A DNA stretch of 35,477 nucleotides from Bacteroidota bacterium (GTDB lineage: Bacteria; Bacteroidota; Ignavibacteria; Kapaibacteriales; UBA2268), in assembly GCA_022707965.1 (NCBI GenBank), contig JAKIZO010000014.1, forward strand, positions 13,777-49,253. Reading direction: 5' to 3'. The notes under the pieces are model-generated. The model saw nothing but the letters and a program-made list of their open reading frames with translations, ran no database searches and was not told the DNA's origin. A program made the translations under genes and the position numbers. Of the stretch, positions 25,135 through 34,744 are shown in pieces (within the stretch, counting starts at the first letter, position 1; every line of letters begins with the position of its first letter).

Positions 25135-25985
25135 TGTTTATTCCAATTTATTTTGACATTTCGTAAATATTCATTTTGAAGTGGTTTCCAGTTATTATCG
25201 GGGTAATATGAAACAGGGTTTGTGTTCACAGATGAAACGCTAATTTTTACTGAATTATCGCTATGATTTTTAATCAATTGGGCAATACCAAGAGAAACGA
25301 ATTGCTCCATTTCGTAATGACCTGGGTCGATAAGCAGCAATTTCCCTTTAACAGAATGAAAAGTGTGGTAAGTAACATCGGCGGTAATGAAGGCATCTAA
25401 ATTTGCATCAAGAGCATCTTTCAAGAATGATGTCCCACTGCCACCAACAATTCCAATTTTTGTTATGTTTTCAGTCTTTTTGCCAGAAGTATATTTGACG
25501 GGGGCGAATAATTTTTCTGAAACAAGTTTCACTAATTCTTGCTCGTTCATTGGTTGTCTTGCTTCGCAAATCACTCCAATGCCCGAGTTAGCACAGTTTG
25601 GAGTTGGCACAAGAAACGAGACAACACGCAAACCGAGCAAATCAGCAATTATTTTGCTTGTTCCCTCTGAATGTGCATCATAAGTTGTGTGAACAGAAAT
25701 AAAGGCAATTTCATTTTTGATTAGTTTAGTAACAAGTCTGCCAACACGCTCAATTTCAACAATTTCTGTAAGAGGACGATAAATTAGAGGGTGAAAGGAA
25801 ATAATACAGTCAGCGGATAAATCAATTGCCTCATCTATAACTTCATCGGACAATTCCATTGTAACAAGAATGTGGCTAATCTCGCTGCGACCGCTCTGCA
25901 CTTGAAGTCCGATGCGGTCACCATCAATTGCGGTTGATTTAGGTAATAATTTTTCGATAATAGATAGTATATCGTTAATTTTCAT
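25131..25985 (-). CDS. Nif3-like dinuclear metal centre protein
   Basis: A 284-residue Nif3/YbgI family protein (DUF34, PF01784). Metal-ligand motifs: IISFHPLIYRP (His), SVHTTYDAHSEGTSKII (His/Asp; family usually HT.lD....G.N), IGIVGGSGTSFLKDAL, AFITADVTYHTFHSV and LLIDPGHYEMEQF (His/Glu). It lacks the long insert found in some members. Suggested roles (GTP cyclohydrolase-like or nucleotide chemistry) are not settled. ATG 25985 is preferred to the TTG at 25988. Four-base overlap with the zinc-ribbon gene; a near-consensus promoter lies upstream. Confidence 0.9.
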   Translation of the reverse strand: MKINDILSIIEKLLPKSTAIDGDRIGLQVQSGRSEISHILVTMELSDEVIDEAIDLSADCIISFHPLIYRPLTEIVEIERVGRLVTKLIKNEIAFISVHTTYDAHSEGTSKIIADLLGLRVVSFLVPTPNCANSGIGVICEARQPMNEQELVKLVSEKLFAPVKYTSGKKTENITKIGIVGGSGTSFLKDALDANLDAFITADVTYHTFHSVKGKLLLIDPGHYEMEQFVSLGIAQLIKNHSDNSVKISVSSVNTNPVSYYPDNNWKPLQNEYLRNVKINWNKQ

Positions 25986-26026
25986 CAATAAAAATAAATT
26001 TATTATATTATCAATCGTTTAACATT

Positions 26027-26058
26027 CAAATTTACGAATAAATCTTAATTAATACAAT
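26027..26058 (-). promoter_or_regulatory. Candidate promoter for the Nif3/zinc-ribbon operon
   Basis: On the minus strand TAAATTTG (26034-26027) matches TAnnTTTG, with ATTG (26058-26055) 20 nt upstream in place of TTTG. Distance to the start codon is about 40 nt. Confidence 0.45.
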
Positions 26059-26112
26059 TTAAACTATTAATTAATCGTTATATATTTAGTAAATACACAC
26101 TATTAGATAAAA

Positions 26113-26802
26113 ATGAAAAGATTTTATTTATTTATACTCGTAATTCTGCTATCGTCGGCTGAAATTTTCAGTCAAAATAGTCATTTATTTTATGATACTA
26201 CATTCATTTTTACACCTGGCAGAAAGTTGCAAACAATGAGCGAGCAAATGGGATTGCTAAATAATGCAGGTGGAATTGACTTGCTATTTTCAAACTCGGG
26301 ATTTGGGTTTGGTGGTTTTTATCAATATTTTATAGATGATATTACGAAAATTGGGACAAGATTTTTCATATCGGGAGCAAGAAACACCGATGAATTTGAA
26401 TTTTACGATTATTTTACGGGCAACTCATTTATTCCAAATAAGGTAAATAGATTATATCTTATGCCACTTTCGGTGAACATTACAAGACATTTGTTTTCTG
26501 AGACATTGCATAAATCGTTCAGACCATACGTTTCCGCTGGTGTTGGACCTGCGTTCATATTATCAACACCATACAACCGAGAATTTTTCAATGCGTTTAG
26601 TTATGCGAAATGGTATACTCGTTTTGGAGGGAATGTCGGAATAGGAGCTGCTTTCGGATTGGAATCCAACTCATATTTAAGTGTGAACATTGACTATTAC
26701 TACATTCCATTCGGAGGCGACGGTCTGGAAAGCATAAAAGACAAACCTATTAAAACTTTTGGTGGATTGTTTTTGTCTTTATCTATTGGTTCATTATTTT
26801 AG
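26113..26802 (+). CDS. Outer-membrane beta-barrel protein next to porU
   Basis: A 229-residue exported barrel. Signal peptide MKRFYLFILVILLSSAEIFS then QNSHLFY. Alternating strands include IDLLFSNSGFGFGGFYQYFI, KIGTRFFISGA, FRPYVSAGVGPAFIL, RFGGNVGIGAAFGLESNSYL and SVNIDYYYIPFGG, and the chain ends in a strand with terminal Phe (LSLSIGSLF). The architecture is that of small OMP_b-brl proteins. It lies about 150 nt upstream of porU on the same strand. A T9SS accessory role similar to PorT (a barrel of comparable size) is possible from position, but I cannot show homology by eye. Confidence 0.65.
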   Translation: MKRFYLFILVILLSSAEIFSQNSHLFYDTTFIFTPGRKLQTMSEQMGLLNNAGGIDLLFSNSGFGFGGFYQYFIDDITKIGTRFFISGARNTDEFEFYDYFTGNSFIPNKVNRLYLMPLSVNITRHLFSETLHKSFRPYVSAGVGPAFILSTPYNREFFNAFSYAKWYTRFGGNVGIGAAFGLESNSYLSVNIDYYYIPFGGDGLESIKDKPIKTFGGLFLSLSIGSLF

Positions 26803-26834
26803 TTTTTTTATTTTTAATTTCAGACGTATATAGT

Positions 26835-26842
26835 TATATTTG
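26835..26842 (+). promoter_or_regulatory. Candidate -7 box for porU
   Basis: TATATTTG matches TAnnTTTG and is identical to the box before porV (30919-30926). It is 120 nt before the porU start. No clear TTTG -33 box. Confidence 0.35.
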
Positions 26843-26961
26843 TAAATAGAGTTATGTTAATTCTCATACCTACGGCGGAGTTATTGGCGATTTTTATACA
26901 AAATAATTGATTTAATTTTTTTTAAATTAGAACTTTTGATTTATTTGTTGTGGCGATAGGT

Positions 26962-29900
26962 ATGAGAAATATTAGAATAACATTGCTTTTATTGATATTA
27001 CTTTTCTCAGTAACTGACCTTCATTCTCATTTCACTAAAATTTCTTCTTCAATTGATGAATTAATCATTGAATATAGACCTGAATTAGTTGATTTTCAAG
27101 AAACTATAATCGATAGCGAAATTTTCTACAAACCAATTATCAATAATTCATACAATATCAATAAAGAAATTGGAGCACCGCAGCATTTAGTGGAAAATGT
27201 CCTTATTACTGTTCCTACGCAATTTGGTTATGAAATTAAAGATGTTCAGGTGATTGGAGTGAAAAGCTACGAGAAAAAAATGTTTCCCGTTGAGAACCAA
27301 TTTGACAACAATTCAGAGATTAAAATTAATAAAGAATTATATTCAAAGAGCAATCAAGTTGAATGGGTTTGGGCAGAGTATCAGGGAATATCAAGAAGAA
27401 GAAATATTGCGAATGTGATTTTTACGGCTGCTCGTTATAATGCGGACAATTCAACAATAGAAATTCCCGAAAAAATAATCGTTAAGATTGCATTTATTTA
27501 TTCGCATTTAACGAAAAGCATTGAAAAAGATATTTTTTCGCCATTAGTAACTTTTAATCACGAAGAAACTCGTGCGTTTGTAGTGGCACCACAGCAGGAA
27601 AGCATTCAAAATCAACAATTAACTGATTTAAATCAAGTTAGCAATGGGAAATGGTTAAGGCTAACAATAAACGACGAAGGATTATACAAAATTGATGCAT
27701 CTCAACTCGCTTCACGTGGGATAAGAATTGAAAAAGAGCTCATAAATACAATAAAAATATATGGTCACGGTGGCGATAATCTTAGCGAAAAAGTTTCCGA
27801 CGGTTTGACAAACGATATGTGTGAAATTCCTATAATTGTGAACACTAATTCGAACGGTGAACTTGAATCAATTATTTTTTATGGCAACGGAGCGAAAGGA
27901 TTTAAATATGCGAATGGAAATTTTGTGCATTATAGAAACGATTTTTCGTTCAACAACTATTATTTACTGACCTACGGAGGTAGAGAAGGAAAGCGTTTTT
28001 CGGTATCGCCAAACCCTGATGTGGATATTAATTACAAGCCAGACTATTACTATCACAGAATATTTTTGAACGAAGAGACTACAAATCCATATCCCGATGG
28101 TTCGGGGCGAACTTATCTGGGGCGCAGCTTCTTTTCTTCACCATTTATGGATATACTGCATAATTTAAGAAGAGATGAAAACATCATATACAGAATAGCC
28201 GTAGCACATCGTTCTGCAAAGAGCGGAGCGTCGGGACGGTTCGTTTACAAACAATCAGGCACTCAGATTTTCTCAACCGTTCTCAATGATACTTATGGCG
28301 ATTATGTTCATATCAATCGTTCAATTCAGCAGTTTTACTCGCCTGCAAGTTTGGTCGGAACGGATAATAGAAGCGTGCTTACGATAGAGTATTCAAATAG
28401 CAACTCATCGGCAGTCCCATATTTCGATTTTTATGAAATTCATTATCCGCGAAGTTTTGTTCCAATAGATAATGAAATTGCGTTTTTTTCTGACCCTTCA
28501 AAATCAGGAATAACAGAATATCAGATTAATGGTTTCAGTTCAGGTAACATTATTGGAATTGACGCAAGCGACCCAAGAAATCCGCTGCTACTTGACAATC
28601 TTGCGAAAACTGGCGGAATGTTTATTTTCAGAAAAGAGGAAAAAAACAGCAACCCATCAAGGTATTTTATCAGCTCAAAATATAAGACAGTTTCAAATAT
28701 AGAAGCAATTACTCTTGAAAATTTACGTGGAACAATTCGCGATGTGGACGTTCTTGTAATAACACATTCTCAATTTCAAGAAAGTGCCAATGAATACGCA
28801 AATTATCGCAGAACGCGGAATAATTTGAAAGTAGCGGTAGTTAAAGTTGAAGACATTTATAAAGAATTTTCATCTTGTATCCCAGATGTTACGGCAATTA
28901 GAGATTTTATTGCATTTGTTTATCACAATTCATCAATTAAACCATCATTTGTTGTATTGTGGGGCGACGCACATTATGATTACAGGAACATACAGGTAAA
29001 ATCTCCGTTATTTATACCAATGTATATGAACAGAGAATCGGACTTTTTCGTAACAGAGACAAGCACAATGGCAACAGATGATTATATAGCTTGCGTTGAT
29101 GGGGACGACTGGGTCTGCGATATTGCTTATGGCAGAGTGCCAGTCGATAATACTGACAATGCCGAAACTTACTTAAACAAAATAATCCACTACGAAACTA
29201 ATTCCTCGCTTGACAACTGGCGTACAAATATATTGCTTGTTGCAGATGATTCTTACACAACCAAAGGGCAGGATGGCGATATACACACTCGTCAGTCGGA
29301 AGAACTATCGTCAAAGTTGCCAGCAGAACTTATTCAGAAAAAAGTTTATTTAGCGGCATATCCAACTGAAAGCATTGCAGGCGGGAAAAAAGAATTTATC
29401 TCAACAGCAAATACAACAGGTGCATTAATTTTCAATTGGATTGGGCACGGCAACCCGCGAGTGCTTGCTCACGAGGAATTTTTCGAACGCGAAACAACCA
29501 TACCGCAACTATCGAATTACGATAAGTTGTTTTTTGTTACAGCTGCAACTTGCGATTTTGGTCGATTTGATTTGGTAGGACCGCGAAGCGGAGCAGAGGA
29601 ACTTATTTTTAGCAAAACTGGCGGAGCGATATCTGTTTTCACAGCAACACGGGTAGTCGGTGCTTATGCAAATCACGCCCTTAACCAGAAATATTATCAA
29701 TCTTTATTCAGCAGAAAAGCAGATGGGAGTTTTCCAACTATTGGAGAAGCTGCTTTTATAGCAAAACAAACTTTTTTTGATGAAAATTCGAGACGATTTC
29801 TGATACTTGGCGACCCTGTAATTAAATTGAATTTTCCACAGCTTCAAATTGTGATTGACAGCATTAATGGGATAAGCACTAATGAGCATAATAATTTTAC

Positions 29901-30912
29901 AATCAAAGCATTAAGCAAAGTAGAAATTGTTGCTCGAATTACTGATGAATTTAGAAGCAATACGATTAATGATTTTCAAGGAACTGCTATTTTCACATTA
30001 TTGGACGGAGACGACAGCAGAAGTATAACAGATGAGTTTGGGATAAACTATAGATTTACCACTCAGGGAGCAACTCTTTCGCGTGGTGCATATAAAGTTT
30101 CTGATGGAATAATAAAAATTAGCTTTGTTGTGCCAAAAGATATAAGTTTCAACGAGAATAATTCCCGAATTTTTATTTATGCTTTTGCGAACGACCGCCG
30201 GACAGCTACGGGTTCTTACTCATCAATAAAAGTATATGGAATTGAAGAAAATGCACAGAATGATGGGAAAGGACCAGACGTAAAAATTTACCTTGATAAT
30301 TATAATTTCCGTTCAGGTGATATGGTTCGGCGTGAGCCACTACTAATTGTTGAATTGAGCGATGAAACAGGCATTAATTCAACGGGTTTAGGAATCGGAC
30401 ATAACATAGAGGGCTGGATAGACGACAGTCAAATTCCGATAAATCTAACACCATATTTTAATAGTTCGATTGAAAATTATTACTCGGGTGTTATTAAGTA
30501 TTTTCTGACAGGTCTTGCACCGGGTTTGCACAAAATACGAGTTCGTGCCTGGGATGTATTCAATAATCCAGGAGAAGCGGAAGTATATTTCCGTATTCCT
30601 GAGGAAAATGAGGTTCAAATTTTTAATGTTTTGCTTTATCCCAATCCATTTTCGGAAAATGCAAAAATAGCAATCAATCATAATTTCGCACCACCATTTA
30701 ATATTTCTTTGAAAATTTATAATAGTATGGGGCAATTAATAAGGGAAATTGAGCAATCCTGGACTTCACAGTTCGAGACCATTGTAAGCTGGGATGGACG
30801 GGACGTTCGGGGAAATATATTGCCTATTGGTAGTTATTATTATCATATAAGATTATCGAATATTTCGGGGAATATTGAAAAGAGTGGTGTATTAGGAATA
30901 AAAATAAAATAA
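26962..30912 (+). CDS. porU: Type IX secretion system sortase PorU
   Basis: A 1316-residue C25-type cysteine peptidase that sits on the cell surface, cuts off T9SS sorting domains and attaches the cargo to lipopolysaccharide. Signal peptide MRNIRITLLLLILLF followed by SVTDLHSHF; a beta-rich N-terminal half; the gingipain-like domain about 590-955 with DVLVITHSQFQ, GDAHYDYR, catalytic His829 in WIGHGNPRVLAHE and catalytic Cys864 in TAATCDFGRFD, and a closing LGDPVIKLNFP; then Ig-like regions and a FlgD-like C-terminal domain about 1223-1316 (LYPNPFSENAKI...IVSWDGRD). ATG 26962 is chosen over GTG 26950 because it starts the signal peptide directly. Length and motifs are typical. porV follows on the same strand. 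Confidence 0.95.
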   Translation: MRNIRITLLLLILLFSVTDLHSHFTKISSSIDELIIEYRPELVDFQETIIDSEIFYKPIINNSYNINKEIGAPQHLVENVLITVPTQFGYEIKDVQVIGVKSYEKKMFPVENQFDNNSEIKINKELYSKSNQVEWVWAEYQGISRRRNIANVIFTAARYNADNSTIEIPEKIIVKIAFIYSHLTKSIEKDIFSPLVTFNHEETRAFVVAPQQESIQNQQLTDLNQVSNGKWLRLTINDEGLYKIDASQLASRGIRIEKELINTIKIYGHGGDNLSEKVSDGLTNDMCEIPIIVNTNSNGELESIIFYGNGAKGFKYANGNFVHYRNDFSFNNYYLLTYGGREGKRFSVSPNPDVDINYKPDYYYHRIFLNEETTNPYPDGSGRTYLGRSFFSSPFMDILHNLRRDENIIYRIAVAHRSAKSGASGRFVYKQSGTQIFSTVLNDTYGDYVHINRSIQQFYSPASLVGTDNRSVLTIEYSNSNSSAVPYFDFYEIHYPRSFVPIDNEIAFFSDPSKSGITEYQINGFSSGNIIGIDASDPRNPLLLDNLAKTGGMFIFRKEEKNSNPSRYFISSKYKTVSNIEAITLENLRGTIRDVDVLVITHSQFQESANEYANYRRTRNNLKVAVVKVEDIYKEFSSCIPDVTAIRDFIAFVYHNSSIKPSFVVLWGDAHYDYRNIQVKSPLFIPMYMNRESDFFVTETSTMATDDYIACVDGDDWVCDIAYGRVPVDNTDNAETYLNKIIHYETNSSLDNWRTNILLVADDSYTTKGQDGDIHTRQSEELSSKLPAELIQKKVYLAAYPTESIAGGKKEFISTANTTGALIFNWIGHGNPRVLAHEEFFERETTIPQLSNYDKLFFVTAATCDFGRFDLVGPRSGAEELIFSKTGGAISVFTATRVVGAYANHALNQKYYQSLFSRKADGSFPTIGEAAFIAKQTFFDENSRRFLILGDPVIKLNFPQLQIVIDSINGISTNEHNNFTIKALSKVEIVARITDEFRSNTINDFQGTAIFTLLDGDDSRSITDEFGINYRFTTQGATLSRGAYKVSDGIIKISFVVPKDISFNENNSRIFIYAFANDRRTATGSYSSIKVYGIEENAQNDGKGPDVKIYLDNYNFRSGDMVRREPLLIVELSDETGINSTGLGIGHNIEGWIDDSQIPINLTPYFNSSIENYYSGVIKYFLTGLAPGLHKIRVRAWDVFNNPGEAEVYFRIPEENEVQIFNVLLYPNPFSENAKIAINHNFAPPFNISLKIYNSMGQLIREIEQSWTSQFETIVSWDGRDVRGNILPIGSYYYHIRLSNISGNIEKSGVLGIKIK

Positions 30913-30918
30913 TGGTAT

Positions 30919-30926
30919 TATATTTG
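30919..30926 (+). promoter_or_regulatory. Candidate -7 box for porV
   Basis: TATATTTG, same as the box upstream of porU, 60 nt before the porV start. The -33 position does not read TTTG (TTAG is nearest), so porV could also be read from porU. Confidence 0.35.
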
Positions 30927-30985
30927 ATTAACAATAAATAAATTGAAGAAAAAAACGTTTAAATAAAAATTAATGGAGGAAATTA

Positions 30986-32080
30986 ATGAAAAAGACCAGA
31001 AAAACAGCAATTACAGCGCTTGCATTTATATTGAGTGTTTTAGTTAGCTCACAAATCGCGTACAGCCAAGCGGGTGGTTCGGCTGTGCCTTTCTTGCTTA
31101 TTTCCCCTGATGCAAGAGCAAGCGGTATGGGCGAAACAGGCGTTGCAATTGCTGACGATATAAATGCAATTTATTGGAACCCTGGGGGACTTGCTTTCTT
31201 AGACTATTTCACAAACGAAAGTGGTGATAAGCCTTTCACTCAGACAGCACTTTCGTTTTCTCCGTGGCTACCTCAATTTAATGCAGATTTGTTTTATAGC
31301 TACGGCACAATTGGACGATTTTTCGAAGAACTGGACGGAACAGTTGCGTTCAATTTTATTTTTATGAACCTGGGGGAATTTACTCGCACGGCAGAGGATG
31401 GACGAGTGCTCGGGAAATTCACCTCCAACGAATTCTCTCTTGGGCTTTCTTATGGAACTCCAATTACAAATGATTTAGGAATTGGTTTCCAGTTGCGCTA
31501 TATTCGTTCTAATCTGGCACCCGTAGGGCAAGGACAAAGAGAAGCCGGAGCGGGCAATTCGGTTGGGTTCGACCTTGGTTTGCTTTACAAGCCATCGGGC
31601 TATGAACTACTTGGTGTTCGAAATCCGTTGTCATTTGGATTTAATCTGCAAAACGTCGGTCCTAAAATCACTTATATTAATGAATCAGACCCACTCCCGA
31701 CCAATTTGAAAATTGGAGCTGCGTGGAAGCTTGTCAAAGATGAGTTCAATGATTTGAAAATTGCTTTTGATTTTCAAAAGTTGCTTGTTAAACGTGATAG
31801 TTTGAGTGCAGACCCGCTGCCGTTATCGCTTGTTACAGCCTGGAAGAATCCCGGGGTTGAGTTTTCTGTTGGTGCAGAATACTGGTATGAAAACTTATTT
31901 GCATTTCGTGCAGGATATTTTACTGAGCCGTCTCGACTTGGCAATCGTAAGTTTTGGAACTTCGGCGCGGGCGTAAGGTATGATATTTTCAAGATTGATT
32001 TCAGTTTTATCAATACAATTGAAGAAAATCACCCACTTGCAAATACAATGCGTTTTTCAATGCTAATTGATTTAAAATAG
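30986..32080 (+). CDS. porV: Type IX secretion system outer-membrane protein PorV
   Basis: A 364-residue outer-membrane barrel that takes cargo from the SprA translocon and hands it to PorU. Signal peptide with ALAFILSVLVSSQIAYSQA, then the family's strongest signature, VPFLLISPDARASGMGETGV and AIADDINAIYWNPGGLAFL. Later strands include FSLGLSYGTPIT, GVEFSVGAEYWYENLFAFRA and FWNFGAGVRYDIFKIDFSFI. A clear ribosome site (GGAGG at 30974-30978) precedes ATG 30986. It directly follows porU, the usual partner in function. Confidence 0.95.
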   Translation: MKKTRKTAITALAFILSVLVSSQIAYSQAGGSAVPFLLISPDARASGMGETGVAIADDINAIYWNPGGLAFLDYFTNESGDKPFTQTALSFSPWLPQFNADLFYSYGTIGRFFEELDGTVAFNFIFMNLGEFTRTAEDGRVLGKFTSNEFSLGLSYGTPITNDLGIGFQLRYIRSNLAPVGQGQREAGAGNSVGFDLGLLYKPSGYELLGVRNPLSFGFNLQNVGPKITYINESDPLPTNLKIGAAWKLVKDEFNDLKIAFDFQKLLVKRDSLSADPLPLSLVTAWKNPGVEFSVGAEYWYENLFAFRAGYFTEPSRLGNRKFWNFGAGVRYDIFKIDFSFINTIEENHPLANTMRFSMLIDLK

Positions 32081-32114
32081 AAGCGTTAAGTGGTTCTCAC
32101 AAAGTGCTTTTTTG

Positions 32115-32152
32115 AACCTTCGGTTGGTTTTACACCTTCCGAAGGTTTTTTA
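32115..32152 (+). terminator. Rho-independent terminator after porV
   Basis: AACCTTCGG (32115-32123) pairs perfectly with CCGAAGGTT (32139-32147) across a 15-nt loop, followed by TTTTTATT. Confidence 0.82.
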
Positions 32153-32244
32153 TTATAATTGTATTCTAATCCTTCTAACTGAGAACACTCGATGATAACA
32201 AAAAGTTTTTTAACTAACACCATTTTCCCCCAACTGAAAAGAAT

Positions 32245-32276
32245 TTTCATAACAACAAAAGTTATTGTTATTTTTG
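32245..32276 (+). promoter_or_regulatory. Candidate promoter for the CNNM/tyrS pair
   Basis: TTTC (32245-32248, three of four bases of TTTG), 20-nt spacer, TATTTTTG (32269-32276, full TAnnTTTG). The expected start point lies about 35 nt before ATG 32317. Confidence 0.45.
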
Positions 32277-32316
32277 TTTTTTGTATATTTTAGTTTTAAT
32301 TAAAAAATCAAAAAAA

Positions 32317-33327
32317 ATGAGTGAATTAGCAATAATAGCGATATTAGTATTATTTTCGGCATTTTTCTCGGGACTTACGATAGGTTTTTTCAGCATAAAC
32401 TTAACGGAATTAGAAAACAAAGTTAAAATTGGCAACAACCGTGCAAAAAGAGTACTTCCGCTGCGAAAACGTTCGAATTTGCTACTATGCACTTTATTAC
32501 TGGGAAATGTAACAACAAATACAGTATTGGCAATATTTTTAAACTCGATTGCTTCGGGGGTTGTGGCTGGATTAATAGCAACAGGGCTAATATTTATAAT
32601 CGGAGAAATGGTTCCGCAAGCAATTGCCGCACGCTATGGATTTATACTTACATCATCGTTTTTCTGGGTGGTTTGGATTTTTGTTGTGATATTCTATCCC
32701 GTTGCGGCACCGATGGCTTTTATTCTGGATAAGATATTGGGGGCAGAGCGACCAACGGTATATTCAAGAGAAGAATTTCAAGAAATTATCAAGCATCACG
32801 AAGACTCGCCATTTTCAGATATTGACGAAGACGAGGAAAAATTTCTCATTGGAGCACTCTCCTTTTCGCATAAGTCCGTAAGCGATATAATGACACCAAG
32901 AACAGTTATTTTCGCTTTAGAAGCAAACAGAAAAATCGACGATAATTTGCTAAAAGAAATAAAGGACAAAGGATTTAGCCGAATTCCTGTTTTTGAAAAC
33001 ACAAAGGACAATATTATTGGGATTTTGTATTCGAAAGAACTAATTGGCTACAAAGTAGATGAAAATAAGACGGTTGGTGAAATTTGCGACAGGCGTTCAT
33101 TGATACATATAGAAAAGAATATGAAACTTGATGAATTGTTTAATTTGTTCATCAAAGAAAGGCGTCATATTGCATTTGTATTCGGAGAATTTGGAGAACT
33201 GAAAGGGTTGGTAACTCTGGAAGATGTTATCGAAGAGATTTTACGCACTGAAATTGTAGACGAAGCCGATAAAACTGTTGATATGAGAAAACTTGCATTG
33301 TTGAAGAAGCGAATATCTAATAAATAA
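32317..33327 (+). CDS. CNNM-domain/CBS membrane protein (hemolysin C/CorC-like transporter)
   Basis: A 336-residue inner-membrane protein. The N-terminal CNNM/DUF21 domain (about 1-150) has helices ELAIIAILVLFSAFFSGLTI, LLLCTLLLGNVTTNTVLAIF, VVAGLIATGLIFIIGEMVPQ and FFWVVWIFVVIFYPVAAPMA. A CBS pair follows (about 190-320): SDIMTPRTVIFALEANRKID...GFSRIPVFE and SLIHIEKNMKLDELF...GLVTLEDVIEEIL. The family moves or regulates Mg2+ or other divalent ions. The C-terminal CorC_HlyC domain is absent; the protein ends soon after the second CBS. ATG 32317 is preferred over the upstream TTG 32281 because the first helix starts right after it. 24 nt upstream of the tyrS start. Confidence 0.9.
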   Translation: MSELAIIAILVLFSAFFSGLTIGFFSINLTELENKVKIGNNRAKRVLPLRKRSNLLLCTLLLGNVTTNTVLAIFLNSIASGVVAGLIATGLIFIIGEMVPQAIAARYGFILTSSFFWVVWIFVVIFYPVAAPMAFILDKILGAERPTVYSREEFQEIIKHHEDSPFSDIDEDEEKFLIGALSFSHKSVSDIMTPRTVIFALEANRKIDDNLLKEIKDKGFSRIPVFENTKDNIIGILYSKELIGYKVDENKTVGEICDRRSLIHIEKNMKLDELFNLFIKERRHIAFVFGEFGELKGLVTLEDVIEEILRTEIVDEADKTVDMRKLALLKKRISNK

Positions 33328-33351
33328 ATGTTGAACTAATTGAGAGAGAAA

Positions 33352-34563
33352 ATGTTTCCAAGTGTAAATGAACAAATGGATATTATTCGCGATGGAGCAA
33401 TTGAAGTGCTTCCCGAAGACGAACTCGTTCGCAAAATAGAGAATTCCATAAAAAATAATAAACCATTAAACATAAAATTAGGAGCAGACCCGAGCCGTCC
33501 CGATTTGCATATCGGACACGCAGTTGTATTGCACAAATTGCGTCAATTTCAGGATTTGGGACACAAAGCAATACTTATTATTGGTGACTTCACTGCAATG
33601 ATTGGCGACCCAACAGGAAAATCTAAAACCCGCCCTCAATTAACTCTGGAAGAAACCCGTATTAACGGACAAAGTTATCTTGAACAAGCAACAATAATAT
33701 TGAAAAAAGAGAATCTGGAAGTTGTTTATAATTCTGACTGGCTCGGGAAGATGAGTTTTAGCGATGTTATACAGCTTGCGGCTCGATATACTGTTGCTCA
33801 GCTGCTCGAACGTGATGATTTTTCTAAGCGATTTAAGTCAGGAATACCGATAAGCGTTCACGAGTTGCTTTATCCACTTGCACAAGCAATGGATTCTGCA
33901 CAAATAAAAGCAGATGTGGAATTAGGCGGAACTGACCAGAAATTCAATTTAATTGTTGGGCGTGAAATTCAGAAAGCTTATGGATTAGAACCACAGTGTA
34001 TTGTTACTATGCCACTTCTGGAAGGAACAGATGGGGTTGAAAAGATGAGTAAATCGCTCGACAATTATATTGCACTGACGGACACACCAAGAGAAATGTT
34101 TGGCAAGGTTATGTCCATTCCTGATACGCTAATAACACGATATATGAGATATGCTGCGTTTTTCCCTGAAAATCAAGCGGTTGCTGTCGAGAAAGGTCTT
34201 GCCGATGGTTCAGTCCATCCAAGAAATGCAAAAGTGGAAACAGCTATGAAAATAGTAGAATTATATCATAGCAAGCAAGCTGCCGAAGCTGCTTTCGAGG
34301 AATTCGAGAGGATATTCAAGAATAAGGAGCTGCCAGATGAAATCGAAGAAGTGCAAATAGACAGTTTAGAAATGGGGCTTATGGATTTGCTTGTTGCAAC
34401 GGGGCTGTCACCATCGAAGAAAGAAGCTAAGCGATTAATAGAGCAAGGTGGGGTGCTTGTCGACCAGAACAAGGTAGATGACCCTTTCCAAAAAATTGAG
34501 TTAAACAATAGAAGATTGTTGAAAGTCGGGAAGCGGAAGTTTCTGTATGTAGTGGCAAAATAA
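33352..34563 (+). CDS. tyrS: Tyrosyl-tRNA synthetase
   Basis: A 403-residue class I aminoacyl-tRNA synthetase that charges tRNA-Tyr. It shows the TyrZ-type N-terminus: LNIKLGADPSRPDLHIGHAV (HIGH motif at 53-56), ILIIGDFTAMIGDPTGKS, QAMDSAQIKADVELGGTDQK (tyrosine pocket) and VEKMSKS with the KMSKS lysine at 231. A C-terminal S4 RNA-binding domain (about 340-403) reads LLVATGLSPSKKEAKRLIEQ, then GGVLVDQNKV. Start at ATG 33352 after GAGAGAGAAA; the TTG at 33340 would add four residues. Length normal. It trails the CNNM gene by 24 nt and is likely in the same transcript. Confidence 0.97.
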   Translation: MFPSVNEQMDIIRDGAIEVLPEDELVRKIENSIKNNKPLNIKLGADPSRPDLHIGHAVVLHKLRQFQDLGHKAILIIGDFTAMIGDPTGKSKTRPQLTLEETRINGQSYLEQATIILKKENLEVVYNSDWLGKMSFSDVIQLAARYTVAQLLERDDFSKRFKSGIPISVHELLYPLAQAMDSAQIKADVELGGTDQKFNLIVGREIQKAYGLEPQCIVTMPLLEGTDGVEKMSKSLDNYIALTDTPREMFGKVMSIPDTLITRYMRYAAFFPENQAVAVEKGLADGSVHPRNAKVETAMKIVELYHSKQAAEAAFEEFERIFKNKELPDEIEEVQIDSLEMGLMDLLVATGLSPSKKEAKRLIEQGGVLVDQNKVDDPFQKIELNNRRLLKVGKRKFLYVVAK

Positions 34564-34620
34564 GAATTTGGCTGATTACCAGAAGTGGTGGATGTGATTA
34601 GTGTTACCACAGATGGAAGG

Positions 34621-34713
34621 GGAAAATAATTCTAAGCTAACTTTATAATTTTCAGTAAATTGCCGAAGTTTTCTTTTATGATGATATTGCACATTGTCTA
34701 ATGTCATTATTAC
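34621..34713 (-). pseudogene. IS630-type transposase fragment
   Basis: Minus-strand codons from 34713 read VIMTLDNVQYHHKRKLRQF followed by TENYKVSLELF. 'LDN..yHh.k....f.e.yk..lEl.' is the segment around the second catalytic Asp of IS630-type DDE transposases; the following 'PPYSP.LNP' motif is absent and a stop lies directly upstream. About 31 codons survive. Short match, so confidence is limited. Confidence 0.42.
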
Positions 34714-34744
34714 TATCTATACTTTGTATTCGTGTATTATTTTT

